NCBI RefSeq assembly: GCF_000482705.1
Contig: NZ_AXWO01000025.1
Location: forward strand, 21,483-85,482
Direction: 5' to 3'
From: Glycomyces arizonensis DSM 44726
GTDB lineage: Bacteria > Actinomycetota > Actinomycetes > Mycobacteriales > Micromonosporaceae
DNA length: 64,000 nucleotides
The notes under the pieces: model-generated
Told to the model about the DNA's origin: nothing
The model's database searches: none
What the model saw: only the letters and a program-made list of their open reading frames with translations
Shown here: piece after piece, positions 34,173 through 44,707 of the stretch
Numbering within the stretch: position 1 is the first letter of the stretch
How the letters are laid out: each line of letters opens with the position of its first letter
Program-made: the position numbers and the translations under genes

Positions 34173-35171
34173 ATGACCGACAACGAAGTCGCAGTTGCGC
34201 CCGCCTCACGGCGCAGCACCGGCGCACCGCCGGGACCAACGGCGACATCAGACTCCACGCGAGGCAGGCGGAGCCGCAAAGGGCTCCGCAAATCCGCCAG
34301 CCGCCGCCAGAGCTGGGCCGCGCTGAGCTTCCTTGCGCCCTTCCTCGTCGGCCTGCTCGTCATCACCGTCGGGCCGATGATCGCCTCGCTGTACCTGTCC
34401 TTCACCGACTACAGCCTCATCGGCGACGCCAACTGGATCGGCCTGGACAACTACGAGCGGATGCTCGACGACGACCGGCTGCTGGCCTCGATCGGGGTCA
34501 CCGTCCGGTACGTCTTCATCTCGGTGCCCCTCCAACTGGCGATGGCGCTCGGTCTGGCGATGGTGCTCGACAAGGGCGTGCGCGGCCTGCCGATCTACCG
34601 CTCGATCTTCTACCTGCCCTCGCTGCTCGGCGGCTCGGTGGCCATCGCCATCATGTGGCGCCAGATCTTCGGCACCGAAGGCCTGGTCAACCAGGTCCTC
34701 GCCCTCTTCGACATCCAGGGCCAGGGCTGGATCTCCAACCCCGACTACGCCCTCGACACGCTGATCCTGCTCAACGTGTGGACCTTCGGCTCGCCCATGG
34801 TCATCTTCCTGGCCGGGCTGCGCCAGATCCCCGCCATGTACTACGAGGCCGCCAGGGTCGACGGCGCCGGACCGGCGCGGCGCTTCTTCAGCGTCACCAT
34901 CCCGCTGCTGACCCCCATCATCTTCTTCAACCTGGTGCTCCAGATCATCAACGCGTTCCAGGCGTTCACGCAGGCGTTCATCGTCTCGGGCGGCAAGGGC
35001 GGACCGGCGGACTCCACGCTGTTCTACACGCTCTACCTCTACGACCGCGGGTTCACGGCCTTCGACATGGGCTATGCCTCGGCCCTCGCCTGGCTCCTGC
35101 TCCTGATCATCGGCCTGTTCACGGCCCTCAACTTCCTGATGTCGAAATTCTGGGTGTTCTATGGCGACTGA
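34173..35171 (+). CDS. CUT1-type sugar ABC transporter permease (MalF/UgpA-like)
   Basis: Six transmembrane segments follow a basic, disordered N-terminus. The EAA loop that contacts the ATPase reads EAARVDGAGPARRFFSVTIP. ATG at 34173 is chosen because the predicted promoter's start point lies near 34134, which excludes the upstream GTG. The gene overlaps the second permease by 11 bp. The shared operator with two pectate lyases suggests uptake of pectin-derived oligosaccharides; the substrate itself is inference. Confidence 0.93.
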   Translation: MTDNEVAVAPASRRSTGAPPGPTATSDSTRGRRSRKGLRKSASRRQSWAALSFLAPFLVGLLVITVGPMIASLYLSFTDYSLIGDANWIGLDNYERMLDDDRLLASIGVTVRYVFISVPLQLAMALGLAMVLDKGVRGLPIYRSIFYLPSLLGGSVAIAIMWRQIFGTEGLVNQVLALFDIQGQGWISNPDYALDTLILLNVWTFGSPMVIFLAGLRQIPAMYYEAARVDGAGPARRFFSVTIPLLTPIIFFNLVLQIINAFQAFTQAFIVSGGKGGPADSTLFYTLYLYDRGFTAFDMGYASALAWLLLLIIGLFTALNFLMSKFWVFYGD

Positions 35172-36048
35172 GACTCTGACCCCCGCCCCGACCCGGCGCC
35201 GCCAGCGGCCGCGCAGGGACTTGGGAGCGCTGCGCCGCCTGCTGATCCACTTGGCGCTCATCGCCTTCGCGATGATCATGATCTACCCGCTGCTGTGGAT
35301 GCTCTCGGCCTCGTTCAAGCCGATCGACGAGATCTTCTCCGACCCGAGCCTGATCCCCTCGCACATCGAGTGGCGGCACTACGTCGACGGCTGGACCGCC
35401 CTGCCGCTCCCGTTCCACCGCTACATCTTCAACTCGATGGTGATCGTGGCCGGGTCGATCATCGGCAACCTGGTCTCCTGCTCCATGGCCGCCTACGCCT
35501 TCGCGAGACTGCGGTTCCCGCTCAAGGGCATGCTGTTCGCGATCATGCTGGCCACGATCATGCTGCCCATCCACGTCGTGATCATCCCGCAGTACATCCT
35601 GTTCAACAACTTCGGATGGATCGACACCTTCTGGCCGTTGATCGTGCCGAAGCTGCTGGCCACCGACGCCTTCTTCATCTTCCTGATGGTGCAGTTCATC
35701 CGCGGCCTGCCGCGCGAGCTGGACGAGGCGAGCCAGATCGACGGGTGCAGCTACTGGGGCACCTTCCTGCGCGTGATCATGCCGCTGTGCACGCCCGCGC
35801 TGGCCACCACCGCCATCTTCACGTTCATCTGGACGTGGAACGACTTCTACTCGCAGCTGATCTACATCCGCGACATCGACCTGCAGACCGTGCCACTGGC
35901 ATTGCGGCTATTCCTCGACGCCCAAGGACAGTCGTCCTGGGGCTCCCTCTTCGCGATGTCCATCGTGGCACTGGGCCCGATCTTCGGGTTCTTCCTCGCC
36001 GGTCAGCGGTACCTCATCCGAGGCATCGCCACCACCGGCATCAAATAA
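35161..36048 (+). CDS. CUT1-type sugar ABC transporter permease (MalG/UgpE-like)
   Basis: Six transmembrane segments, and an EAA loop DEASQIDGCSYWGTFLRVIM. The N-terminal RRRQRPRR stretch is cytosolic. ATG at 35161 lies inside the last codons of the first permease. This is the second half of the heterodimeric permease. The substrate-binding lipoprotein gene follows after 39 bp. No ATPase is encoded nearby; actinobacteria often use one shared MsiK-like ATPase for many CUT1 systems. Confidence 0.93.
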   Translation: MATETLTPAPTRRRQRPRRDLGALRRLLIHLALIAFAMIMIYPLLWMLSASFKPIDEIFSDPSLIPSHIEWRHYVDGWTALPLPFHRYIFNSMVIVAGSIIGNLVSCSMAAYAFARLRFPLKGMLFAIMLATIMLPIHVVIIPQYILFNNFGWIDTFWPLIVPKLLATDAFFIFLMVQFIRGLPRELDEASQIDGCSYWGTFLRVIMPLCTPALATTAIFTFIWTWNDFYSQLIYIRDIDLQTVPLALRLFLDAQGQSSWGSLFAMSIVALGPIFGFFLAGQRYLIRGIATTGIK

Positions 36049-36087
36049 CACGGCAACAACGATCATCCTCCTGAAAGGATGGAGAAG

Positions 36088-37380
36088 ATGAAGCACACCA
36101 ACCCCTCGGGCCTGAGTCGGCGTACGCTCGCCAAGGCCGGCCTGTTCGGAGCCGCCGCGGCTCCGCTGCTGGCCGCCTGCGGCAAGGACGAAGGCGAATC
36201 CGGGGAACTGACGATGATGTGGTGGGGCTCGGAAGACCGCCACGAATACACCCGCAAGATCATCGCGGCCTTCGAGAAGGCCAACGACGGGGTCAGCATC
36301 GAGGAGTCCGTCGCCGAATGGGGCGGCTACTGGGACGCCCTCAACGTCTCGGTCTCGGGTGGCAACACCCCCGACGTGATGCAGCACGAGGAGCGCTACC
36401 TGCGTGAATACGCCGAACGCGACACCCTCCTCGCGCTCGACGACATCGGCATCGACTTCTCGAACCTCGACCCCGCGGTGCTGTCCGGCGGCCAGCTGGA
36501 CGGCAAGACCTACGGGATCGGCACGGGCGTCAACGCGCTCTGCCTGCTGCTCAACCCGGCGATCGTCGAAGAGGCCGGCCTGGAGGTCCCCGACGACAAG
36601 ACCTGGTCGTGGGCCGACTTCGCCGCGTTCGTCACCGAGATCTCCTCCAAGACCGACAAGGTCGGGAACTCGGCCGTCTCGTTCAACAACGAGGCGCTGT
36701 TCAACATCTTCGCCCGCCAGAAGGGCGAGAGCCTCTACACCCCGGAGGGGGCCCTCGGCTTCACCCCCGAGACCATGACCGAGTGGTGGACGATGGTCAC
36801 CGACCTGCTGGCCGCCGAGGCGATCCCGTCGGCGGAGGCGATCGTCGAGAGCGCCGCCGCCGGCAAGGACCAGTCCCCCCTGGCCACCGGCACCGGCGCC
36901 AGCGAGTTCTACTGGACCAACCAGGTCGGCGGGCTCGAAGAGCTCGTCGGCAGCGAACTGCTGCTCCTGCGCGTCCCCGGCGAGACCTCCGGCCCCCAGC
37001 CGGGCCTCTACCTCAAGCCCGCGATGTTCTGGGCCGCCGGAGCCGACACCAACGACAAGGAGACGGTCGGGAAGCTGATCGACTTCCTGCTCAACAGCGA
37101 CGAGTCGATCGACCTCACGCTCACCGACCGCGGCCTGCCGGCCAACCTCGAGCAGCGCGAGCGGATCCTGCCGGACCTGCCCGACGCCGACAAGCGGGGC
37201 GCCGACTTCATCACCGAGCTCACCCCCGACCTGGTGGAGGGCCCCCCGGTGCCGCCGATCGGCGCCGGCCAGATCCCCGACATCATGCTGCGGGTCTACG
37301 AGCCGCTCCTGTTCGGCGACCTCACTCCCGAGACCGCCACCGAGCAGTTCCTGTCCGAGGCCGAATCCGCCATCGGTTAA
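36088..37380 (+). CDS. sugar-binding lipoprotein of the CUT1 ABC importer
   Basis: The N-terminus has both a twin-arginine motif (SRRTLAKAG) and a lipobox (LLAAC), so it is probably exported folded by Tat and then lipid-anchored. The mature part (MMWWGSEDRHEYTRKIIAAFEK start) matches the family-1 extracellular solute-binding fold. ATG at 36088 is preferred since AAAGG lies 10 nt upstream; it would abut an ATG at 36079. A strong terminator follows at 37389-37420, closing the three-gene unit. Confidence 0.93.
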   Translation: MKHTNPSGLSRRTLAKAGLFGAAAAPLLAACGKDEGESGELTMMWWGSEDRHEYTRKIIAAFEKANDGVSIEESVAEWGGYWDALNVSVSGGNTPDVMQHEERYLREYAERDTLLALDDIGIDFSNLDPAVLSGGQLDGKTYGIGTGVNALCLLLNPAIVEEAGLEVPDDKTWSWADFAAFVTEISSKTDKVGNSAVSFNNEALFNIFARQKGESLYTPEGALGFTPETMTEWWTMVTDLLAAEAIPSAEAIVESAAAGKDQSPLATGTGASEFYWTNQVGGLEELVGSELLLLRVPGETSGPQPGLYLKPAMFWAAGADTNDKETVGKLIDFLLNSDESIDLTLTDRGLPANLEQRERILPDLPDADKRGADFITELTPDLVEGPPVPPIGAGQIPDIMLRVYEPLLFGDLTPETATEQFLSEAESAIG

Positions 37381-37388
37381 GCGCACAC

Positions 37389-37420
37389 GGCGGCGGGGAG
37401 GCCCGGCCCTCCCCGCCGCC
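37389..37420. terminator. bidirectional terminator
   Basis: A perfect 13-bp stem (GGCGGCGGGGAGG and its complement) with a 6-nt loop lies exactly between the stop of the binding-protein gene and the stop of the truncated toxin gene on the other strand. Confidence 0.8.
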
Positions 37421-37421
37421 C

Positions 37422-37571
37422 TCAATCCTTGGGACTGATCGCCTTGATGCCGGCGTCAGCGGCGGCGACGGCGAGCCGATCGTCGTACGTCACCAGGCCG
37501 GACAGGTCCTCCGCGACGAGCCTGGCGGTCGCGAGGTGGATGGCGTCCAGCGAGCGGAGACCCGGTATCAC
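37422..37571 (-). pseudogene. truncated VapC-like PIN-domain toxin (C-terminal third only)
   Basis: The 49-codon frame reads LRSLDAIHLATARL ... GLVTYDDRLAVAAADAGI, the last third of a PIN ribonuclease with two of its acidic residues. The N-terminal part with the first catalytic Asp and Glu is missing. GTG at 37571 overlaps the antitoxin stop by four bases as a normal toxin start would, so about 80 codons seem to have been deleted precisely behind the start. It is presumably inactive. Confidence 0.8.
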
Positions 37572-37864
37572 CAGGCCTCCGTCTCGCGCATATCGGCGAG
37601 GGTCCCCGAGAGCTGGTTAGCGCCGTCGCCCTCCCGCATCCGGGGACGGAAGGCGGGGCGCGAGGCTCTGCGCAGTCGGCCTGCCGATTCGAGGCGGTCG
37701 AGAACGGGCATGAGTTCGCACGCTGGCACCGGCACCAGTCGAGCGATGGTGCGGCCGTACTCGGTCACATCGAGGGTCTCACCGCCGCGCACGCGGCTGA
37801 GTACCTCGTTGGTGTTGTGGCGAAGTTCGCGCATGCCGATCGCGTGCTCATGGAGTATCGCCAT
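37568..37864 (-). CDS. type II antitoxin, Phd/YefM-like
   Basis: The 98-residue protein has the N-terminal DNA-binding core of prevent-host-death antitoxins: MRELRHNTNEVLSRVRGGETLDVTEYGRTIARLVP. The C-terminus (MREGDGANQLSGTLADMRETEAW) would have bound the toxin. ATG at 37864 is the first start; an internal ATG at 37834 is a possible alternative. Its VapC partner is truncated, so it is now an orphan antitoxin or repressor. It is divergent from purU across a 114-bp AT-rich region that probably holds its own operator. Confidence 0.88.
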   Translation of the reverse strand: MAILHEHAIGMRELRHNTNEVLSRVRGGETLDVTEYGRTIARLVPVPACELMPVLDRLESAGRLRRASRPAFRPRMREGDGANQLSGTLADMRETEAW

Positions 37865-37978
37865 ACGCCAAATGTAATACAAATTTGTGACACAAAGCGG
37901 TGGCATTCCGTGCCCAGAGCGGTACAGGACCGCTTCACCGGTGCGACCGCGATGCCGCATGCCCCGTACAATGGACAG

Positions 37979-38824
37979 GTGACCAGCCAGTTCGTTCTCA
38001 CGCTCTCGTGCCCCGACCGTCTCGGCATCGTCTACGCGGTCTCGGGGTTTCTGACCCGCCGCAACGCCAACATCGAGGACTCGCAGCAGTTCTCCGAGCA
38101 CGGCTCCGGACGGTTCTTCATGAGAGTCGAGTTCAAGACCGAAGGCACCCGCGCCGACCTGGCCGTCGGCTTCGCCGAGATCGCCCGCGAGTTCGACATG
38201 GACTGGCAGCTGCACGACCGGGCCGTCAAGCCGCGCGTCCTCATCATGGCCTCCAAGCAGGGCCACTGCCTCAACGACCTGCTGTACCGCTTCCGGATCG
38301 GCGCCATGCACGGCGAGGCCGCCGCCGTGGTCTCCAACCACCCCGACTGGGCCGACCTGGCCGCCTCCTCGGGCGTCCCGTTCCACTACCTGCCGGTCGG
38401 TCCCGAGGGGAAGGCCGCCCAGGAGCAGCGCCTGCTCGAACTCATCGAGTCCGAAGGCATCGACGTGGTCGTCCTGGCCCGCTACATGCAGATCCTCTCC
38501 TCGGAGTTCTGCGCCAAGCTGCCGGGGCGGATCATCAACATCCACCACTCGTTCCTGCCCAGCTTCAAGGGCGCCAAGCCCTACCACCAGGCGCACGCCC
38601 GCGGCGTCAAGCTCATCGGCGCCACCTGCCACTACGTCACCGCCGACCTCGACGAGGGCCCGATCATCGAGCAGGAGGCCGCCCGCGTCGACCACGCGAT
38701 GGGCCCCGAGGACCTCGTGGCCGCCGGGCGTGACCTCGAATCGACCTGCCTGGCCCGCGGCCTCGCCGCCCACCTCGACGACCGCATCCTCCTCAGCGGT
38801 ACCAAGACGGTGGTTTTTCGCTAG
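37979..38824 (+). CDS. purU: formyltetrahydrofolate deformylase
   Basis: PurU releases formate from 10-formyl-THF to balance one-carbon pools. An ACT domain (FVLTLSCPDRLGIVYAVSGFL) is followed by a formyltransferase-like domain with KPRVLIMASKQGHCLNDL, ARYMQILSSEFC, the catalytic NIHHSFLPSFKGAKPYHQA and VTADLDEGPIIEQ. GTG at 37979 gives 281 aa, the usual length. An upstream ATG at 37952 would add nine residues; neither has a strong Shine-Dalgarno. Confidence 0.94.
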   Translation: MTSQFVLTLSCPDRLGIVYAVSGFLTRRNANIEDSQQFSEHGSGRFFMRVEFKTEGTRADLAVGFAEIAREFDMDWQLHDRAVKPRVLIMASKQGHCLNDLLYRFRIGAMHGEAAAVVSNHPDWADLAASSGVPFHYLPVGPEGKAAQEQRLLELIESEGIDVVVLARYMQILSSEFCAKLPGRIINIHHSFLPSFKGAKPYHQAHARGVKLIGATCHYVTADLDEGPIIEQEAARVDHAMGPEDLVAAGRDLESTCLARGLAAHLDDRILLSGTKTVVFR

Positions 38825-38848
38825 CGCGCCGTAGCACATAATGGCCCG

Positions 38849-40054
38849 GTGACCGACATTCGCGAGATCGTGCTCCTGGGCTCCACCGGCTCCATCGGCA
38901 CGCAGGTGATAGACATCGTCCGCGCCAATCCGGACCGGTTCCGCATCGTCGCCCTCGGCGCGGGCGGCTCCAGGCCCGCCCTGCTCGCCGAGCAGGCGAT
39001 CGAGCTGGGCGTCGAGGCCGTCGCCGTCGCCGACGCCACGGCCGTCGAGGACGTCCAGCTGCGGCTGTTCGCCGCCGCCACCGAGCGCGGCTGGACCTCC
39101 GGCGACGCCCGCATCCCGAAGCTCGTCGCCGGGCGCTCGGCCATGGCCGAGCTCGCCACCTGGGACGCCGACACCGTCCTCAACGCCATGGACGGCTCCA
39201 TCGGCCTCGAACCCACGCTCGCCGCCCTCAAGGCCGGGCGCCATCTCGCCCTCGCCAACAAGGAGTCCCTGGTGGCCGGCGGCCCGCTGGTCCGCGAGAT
39301 CGCCAAGCCCGGGCAGATCTCCCCGGTCGACTCCGAGCACTCCGCGCTCGCCCAGTGCCTGCGCTCGGGCACCGCCGAACGCGTCGCGAAGCTCGTCCTC
39401 ACCGCCTCCGGCGGCCCCTTCCGCGGCAGGAGTCGCGACCAGCTCGCCGACGTCACGCTCGATGACGCCCTCGCCCACCCCACCTGGGACATGGGCCCGG
39501 TCGTCACCATCAACTCCGCCACCATGGTGAACAAGTCGCTGGAGATCATCGAGGCCCACGAGCTGTTCGGCGTCGACTACGACCGCATCGGCGTCGTCGT
39601 CCACCCCCAGTCCGTCATCCACTCCATGGTCGAGTTCACCGACGGCTCCACCATCGCCCAGGCCTCCCCGCCCGACATGCGCCTGCCCATCGCCCACGCT
39701 CTGGCCTGGCCCGACCGCGTCCCCGGCGCCGCCCGGCCCGTCGACTGGACGAAGGCCAACGACTGGCACTTCGAGCCGCTCGACGAGACCGCCTTCCCCG
39801 CCGTGGCCATCGCCAAGGACGCCGGGAAGGCCGGAGGCGTCCACCCCGCGCTGTTCAACGCCGCCAACGAGGAGGCCGTGGCCGCCTTCCGCGACGGGCG
39901 CCTGCCGTTCCTCGGCATCGTCGACACCGTCGCGGCCGTCCTCGGCGCCGCGCCGGACTTCGGTCGACCAGGCAGTGTCGCAGACGTACTCGAGGCCGAG
40001 AGTTGGGCGCGCTCGTGCGCGCGCCAGCTAGTGTTGGACGCGTCGAACCGATAG
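38849..40054 (+). CDS. dxr: 1-deoxy-D-xylulose-5-phosphate reductoisomerase
   Basis: Dxr makes MEP from DXP, the committed step of the MEP isoprenoid pathway and the target of fosmidomycin. NADPH-binding [16 protein letters not shown] opens the protein. [12 protein letters not shown], the metal site [12 protein letters not shown] and the flexible-loop region [20 protein letters not shown] follow. The length is 401 aa. GTG at 38849 lies 24 bp after purU. It is followed by rseP and ispG, the conserved dxr-rseP-ispG cluster. Confidence 0.97.
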   Translation: MTDIREIVLLGSTGSIGTQVIDIVRANPDRFRIVALGAGGSRPALLAEQAIELGVEAVAVADATAVEDVQLRLFAAATERGWTSGDARIPKLVAGRSAMAELATWDADTVLNAMDGSIGLEPTLAALKAGRHLALANKESLVAGGPLVREIAKPGQISPVDSEHSALAQCLRSGTAERVAKLVLTASGGPFRGRSRDQLADVTLDDALAHPTWDMGPVVTINSATMVNKSLEIIEAHELFGVDYDRIGVVVHPQSVIHSMVEFTDGSTIAQASPPDMRLPIAHALAWPDRVPGAARPVDWTKANDWHFEPLDETAFPAVAIAKDAGKAGGVHPALFNAANEEAVAAFRDGRLPFLGIVDTVAAVLGAAPDFGRPGSVADVLEAESWARSCARQLVLDASNR

Positions 40055-40067
40055 AAGGAGTCACGAC

Positions 40068-41327
40068 TTGCTGGCCTACACCACCGGGATCATCCTGTTC
40101 GCGCTGGCGATCCTCATCTCAGTGAGCCTGCACGAGTTCGGCCACATGCTGACCGCCAAGGGCTTCAAGATGAAGGTCACCCGGTACTTCGTCGGCTTCG
40201 GCCCCACCCTGTGGTCCTTCCGCAGAGGCGAGACCGAGTACGGCGTCAAGGGCATCCCGCTGGGCGGCTTCGTCAAGATCGTCGGCATGACCCCCCTCGA
40301 AGAGGAGGAGGAAGAGGTCACCGAGGCCGACAAGCACCGCGTCTTCTGGCGCAAGCCCCTGTGGCAGCGCACCATCGTGCTCGCCGCCGGCTCGGTCACC
40401 CACTTCGTCCTCGGATTCGCGGTGCTGTGGATCCTCGTCTCCTTCGTCGGCATCGCCAACCCCGAGCGCGCCGAGGCCTACGAGGCGTCCCAGGAGACCG
40501 CCACCGTCGACGTCGCCGAGTGCATCCCGCCCGACGACGCCACCATCGACTTCACCTGCTCGGCCGCCGACGAGCCGACCCCGGCCCGCGAGGCCGGGAT
40601 GCAGGACGGCGACCGGATCACCGCGGCCGCGGGCCAGCCGGTCACCGACTGGGACTCCCTCGTCGCCGCCGTCGCCGACCTGCCCCCAGGCGAGCCGATC
40701 GAGGTCACCGTCGAACGCGACGGCACCGAGCACGACCTCCAGGTCACCCCCTACGCCGCCGAAGTCGAGCAGACCGACGGCACCACCGAGACCGTCGCCC
40801 GCCTCGGCGTCTCGGTCTACCTCGACCCCGCGATCCCGGCCACCGTCACCTCCGGGCCGATCCAGGGCATCGGCGACACCTTCTCCTACACCGGCGACAT
40901 GTTCCGCGAGACCTTCGTCGCGCTCGCCGACCTGCCCTCCAAGATCCCGCCGCTGTGGGACTCCATCTGGGGCGGCGAGCGCGGCGACGACACCCCCGTC
41001 AGCGTCGTGGGGGCCTCGCGCCTCGGCGGCGAGATGGTCCAGTACGACCAGTGGGCCATGTTCTTCATGCTCCTGGTGGTCCTGAACTACTTCATCGGCG
41101 TGTTCAACCTGCTGCCGCTGCTGCCGATGGACGGCGGGCACATCGCCATCGCCTGGTACGAGAAGGTCCGGTCGTGGTTCGCCGCCAGGCGCGGCAAGCC
41201 CGACCCGGGCCGAGTGGACTACTTGAAGTTGATGCCGCTGACTTACGCTGTGATCATCGTGCTCGGCGGGTTCATGCTGCTGACGATCACCGCCGACATA
41301 GTCAACCCGATCACGATCTTCAATTAG
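40068..41327 (+). CDS. rseP: site-2 intramembrane zinc metalloprotease (RseP/Rip1-like)
   Basis: Rip1-type proteases cut anti-sigma factors and other proteins within the membrane. The zinc motif HEFGH (residues 22-26) is in TM1, and [12 protein letters not shown] supplies the third ligand near the C-terminus. One PDZ domain ([18 protein letters not shown]) lies between. The length (419 aa) is typical. The start is TTG at 40068 with AAGGAG 7 nt upstream. The gene sits between dxr and ispG, as in mycobacteria. Confidence 0.95.
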   Translation: MLAYTTGIILFALAILISVSLHEFGHMLTAKGFKMKVTRYFVGFGPTLWSFRRGETEYGVKGIPLGGFVKIVGMTPLEEEEEEVTEADKHRVFWRKPLWQRTIVLAAGSVTHFVLGFAVLWILVSFVGIANPERAEAYEASQETATVDVAECIPPDDATIDFTCSAADEPTPAREAGMQDGDRITAAAGQPVTDWDSLVAAVADLPPGEPIEVTVERDGTEHDLQVTPYAAEVEQTDGTTETVARLGVSVYLDPAIPATVTSGPIQGIGDTFSYTGDMFRETFVALADLPSKIPPLWDSIWGGERGDDTPVSVVGASRLGGEMVQYDQWAMFFMLLVVLNYFIGVFNLLPLLPMDGGHIAIAWYEKVRSWFAARRGKPDPGRVDYLKLMPLTYAVIIVLGGFMLLTITADIVNPITIFN

Positions 41328-41355
41328 CCGTCGCTATCAGGTGGAGACTAGCGCT

Positions 41356-42531
<1,176 letters not shown>

Positions 42532-42764
42532 CTGTCGGATTCGTGACTTACGCCTGTGCCTCGTTGTCGTTACGCTGATATTGAGGCGCAGGTCACGACA
42601 TCTCCTGGCATCGAAAAACCGACAAGTCAACCCATACTTGCCGGAATTTCCCGTGGATGACTCGGGGGATTCCCCGTGCCGGCCGAACGCGACACCCGAT
42701 AATGACATTCGTGCCGAACAGGCGCGGACCTTGTCGCCGCCGCCCGCGAAGGGGGAGCCACCGC

Positions 42765-43304
42765 ATGGGGAAGATCGTCCGACAGATATCCGAGGGTGTC
42801 ACCAAGTACTACTGGTATCCCGGTGAGAAGACCGACTGGATCAGGGCCGCGCTCACCATCGCCGGAGGGGGGCTGCTGTTCGCCCTCGTCTACGTGGTCA
42901 CCAAGGACAGCCTCATCGCCTCCGTCGTCGCCGGCACCGCCGTCCAGGCCGTCGTCGGCGCCTACCTCGGACGCAGGGACGCCGCCGGGCTCACCGAGTT
43001 CCACGACCCCTCCTCCGAGCGCCGCGCCGCCGTCGCCGACGCCACCCGCGCCGCCTGGCGCGGCACCCTCCAGGGCCTGCTGTGCGCCGGCTCGGCGATG
43101 CTGGTGCTGAACATGCCCCACGACGGCTTCCTCGCCGACTGGGTCCTGCCGTTCGTGCCCTCCATCGCCGGCGCGCTGGCCCACTCGGGCGGGATGCTCT
43201 GGGAGCGCATGTCCCAGGAGGTCGTCACCGAGGAGCCGTCCGAGGCGTCGAAGGCGGCCGACGACGGGGCCGAGGACCAGACCAAGGCGCTCGAGGCCGC
43301 CTGA
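42765..43304 (+). CDS. hypothetical membrane protein, 179 aa
   Basis: ATG at 42765 has AAGGGGGAG upstream. After a cytosolic N-terminus (VRQISEGVTKYYWYPGEKTDW) come about four hydrophobic segments (RAALTIAGGGLLFALVYVV, IASVVAGTAVQAVVGAYLG, LQGLLCAGSAMLVLNM, WVLPFVPSIAGALAHSGGML) and an acidic tail rich in Glu/Ala. I do not recognise the family. Upstream (42532-42764) is 233 bp containing its promoter; an imperfect hairpin at about 42544-42596 may end the ispG transcript. Confidence 0.75.
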   Translation: MGKIVRQISEGVTKYYWYPGEKTDWIRAALTIAGGGLLFALVYVVTKDSLIASVVAGTAVQAVVGAYLGRRDAAGLTEFHDPSSERRAAVADATRAAWRGTLQGLLCAGSAMLVLNMPHDGFLADWVLPFVPSIAGALAHSGGMLWERMSQEVVTEEPSEASKAADDGAEDQTKALEAA

Positions 43305-43684
43305 GCGGGCACTCGCGCCGTAGGGTGAATGATGTGAGCCGGCGCGGAGCGACTGCCGCTATCACCTGGGTTGGACAGGCGGGGCGCTCGACCGCGGGAG
43401 GTGTCGTACACCGCGGTCTCTGCGCGAACAGAGGCCGCGGCACTGCCACGGGAGCTGCGCCCCGCACCGGCTCGGTTTCGTAATGCTTCTTCGTGGGCTC
43501 CAGTGATCCCGGTCTCGGCTCGCGGATATCGCCGTGTGGACACTGGTGTCCATCAGCATGCTGGCAATTCGCGCGGAACGCAAGAGGTTTTATCGCTCTG
43601 AGACGCGTTTTTCGGCGGCGTCTGCGTAACGGTCGCCGCAGACGTCCCACCGGTTCCAGGCGGCACGGACGATAGGCTGGAGCG
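43305..43684. other. gene-free stretch upstream of map
   Basis: No gene is supported in these 380 bp. Two structures are visible: a perfect 16-bp palindrome TGGACACTGGTGTCCA (43537-43552), candidate operator, and a hairpin with CGTCTGCG arms (43619-43644) 41 bp before the map start. Confidence 0.5.
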
Positions 43685-44584
43685 ATGAGTGTTCGTCCCG
43701 TTCTGCGCCCTGGCAGGCAGAGTCCGCGCCGACCCGTCCCCGAGTCCATCGAGCGGCCCGAGTACGTCGACAAGCCGCTCCCGCAGCCGTTCCGCGGCTC
43801 CGAGGTCAAGGACGCCGAGACCGTCGCGAAGATGCGGATCGCCTCCCGCATCGCCGCCGACGCGCTCGCCGAGGCGGGCCAGGCCGTCGCGCCCGGCGTG
43901 ACCACCGACGAGCTCGACCGCATCGTCCACGAGTACCTGTGCGACCACGGCGCCTACCCCTCCACGCTGGGGTACAAGCGGTTTCCGAAATCGTGCTGCA
44001 CCTCACTCAACGAGGTCATCTGCCACGGGATCCCCGACTCGACCGAGGTGGCCGACGGCGACATCGTCAACATCGACATCACCGCGTTCATCGGCGGCGT
44101 CCACGGCGACTGCAACGCGACCTTCCTCGCCGGGAACGTCGCCGAGGAGGCGCGGCTGCTCGTGGAGCGGACGTGGAAGGCCACGATGCGCGGCATCAAG
44201 GCCGTCAAGCCGGGCCGTCAGCTGAACGTGGTCGGGAAGGTCATCGAGGCCTACGCCTCCCGGTTCGACTACGGCGTGGTCCGCCAGTTCACCGGTCACG
44301 GCATCGGGACGGCGTTCCACTCGGGGCTGTACGTGCCGCACTACGACGACCCCCGCCTCGACGTCGAGATCGAGACGGGGATGACGTTCACGATCGAGCC
44401 GATGATCAACCTCGGCACGGCCGAGCCGGAGATGTGGGACGACGGCTGGACCGCCGTGACCAAAGATCGCAAGTGGTCGGCCCAGTTCGAGCACACCCTC
44501 CTGGTCACCGAGGACGGCGCGGAGATCCTGACCATGCCCTCGGGCGGCGCCCCGGCCGCCGGGACCCCGGCCGGTCAGGCTTAG
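43685..44584 (+). CDS. map: type I methionine aminopeptidase
   Basis: MetAP removes the initiator Met from nascent proteins. The pita-bread fold and the metal ligands are visible: [21 protein letters not shown] (two Asp), [11 protein letters not shown] (His), TIEPMIN (Glu) and QFEHTLLVT (Glu). The N-terminal 45 residues ([12 protein letters not shown]) are the extension typical of the actinobacterial MapB-type. The length is 299 aa. A hairpin terminator follows. Confidence 0.96.
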   Translation: MSVRPVLRPGRQSPRRPVPESIERPEYVDKPLPQPFRGSEVKDAETVAKMRIASRIAADALAEAGQAVAPGVTTDELDRIVHEYLCDHGAYPSTLGYKRFPKSCCTSLNEVICHGIPDSTEVADGDIVNIDITAFIGGVHGDCNATFLAGNVAEEARLLVERTWKATMRGIKAVKPGRQLNVVGKVIEAYASRFDYGVVRQFTGHGIGTAFHSGLYVPHYDDPRLDVEIETGMTFTIEPMINLGTAEPEMWDDGWTAVTKDRKWSAQFEHTLLVTEDGAEILTMPSGGAPAAGTPAGQA

Positions 44585-44617
44585 ACCACGGTTTGCACCG
44601 GTTCCATAGGCTGAGCG

Positions 44618-44674
44618 AGGCGGCGCCGGTCAGAGAGACGTCAATGTCTCCGAGGGGTTGAGCCGGCGCCGCCT
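44618..44674. terminator. terminator hairpin between map and the permease gene
   Basis: A perfect 12-bp stem (AGGCGGCGCCGG and its complement) encloses a 33-nt loop that itself has GAGAC/GTCTC pairing. It lies between two convergent genes. Confidence 0.6.
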
Positions 44675-44707
44675 TCCTATGGGTTTCCTCTGGTTTCCTT
44701 TGCCGTG

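Noticed and set aside
42643..42670. Second SigR-type promoter (GGAAT) after ispG
   Set aside because: There is no GTT at 18 or 19 nt after the GGAAT.
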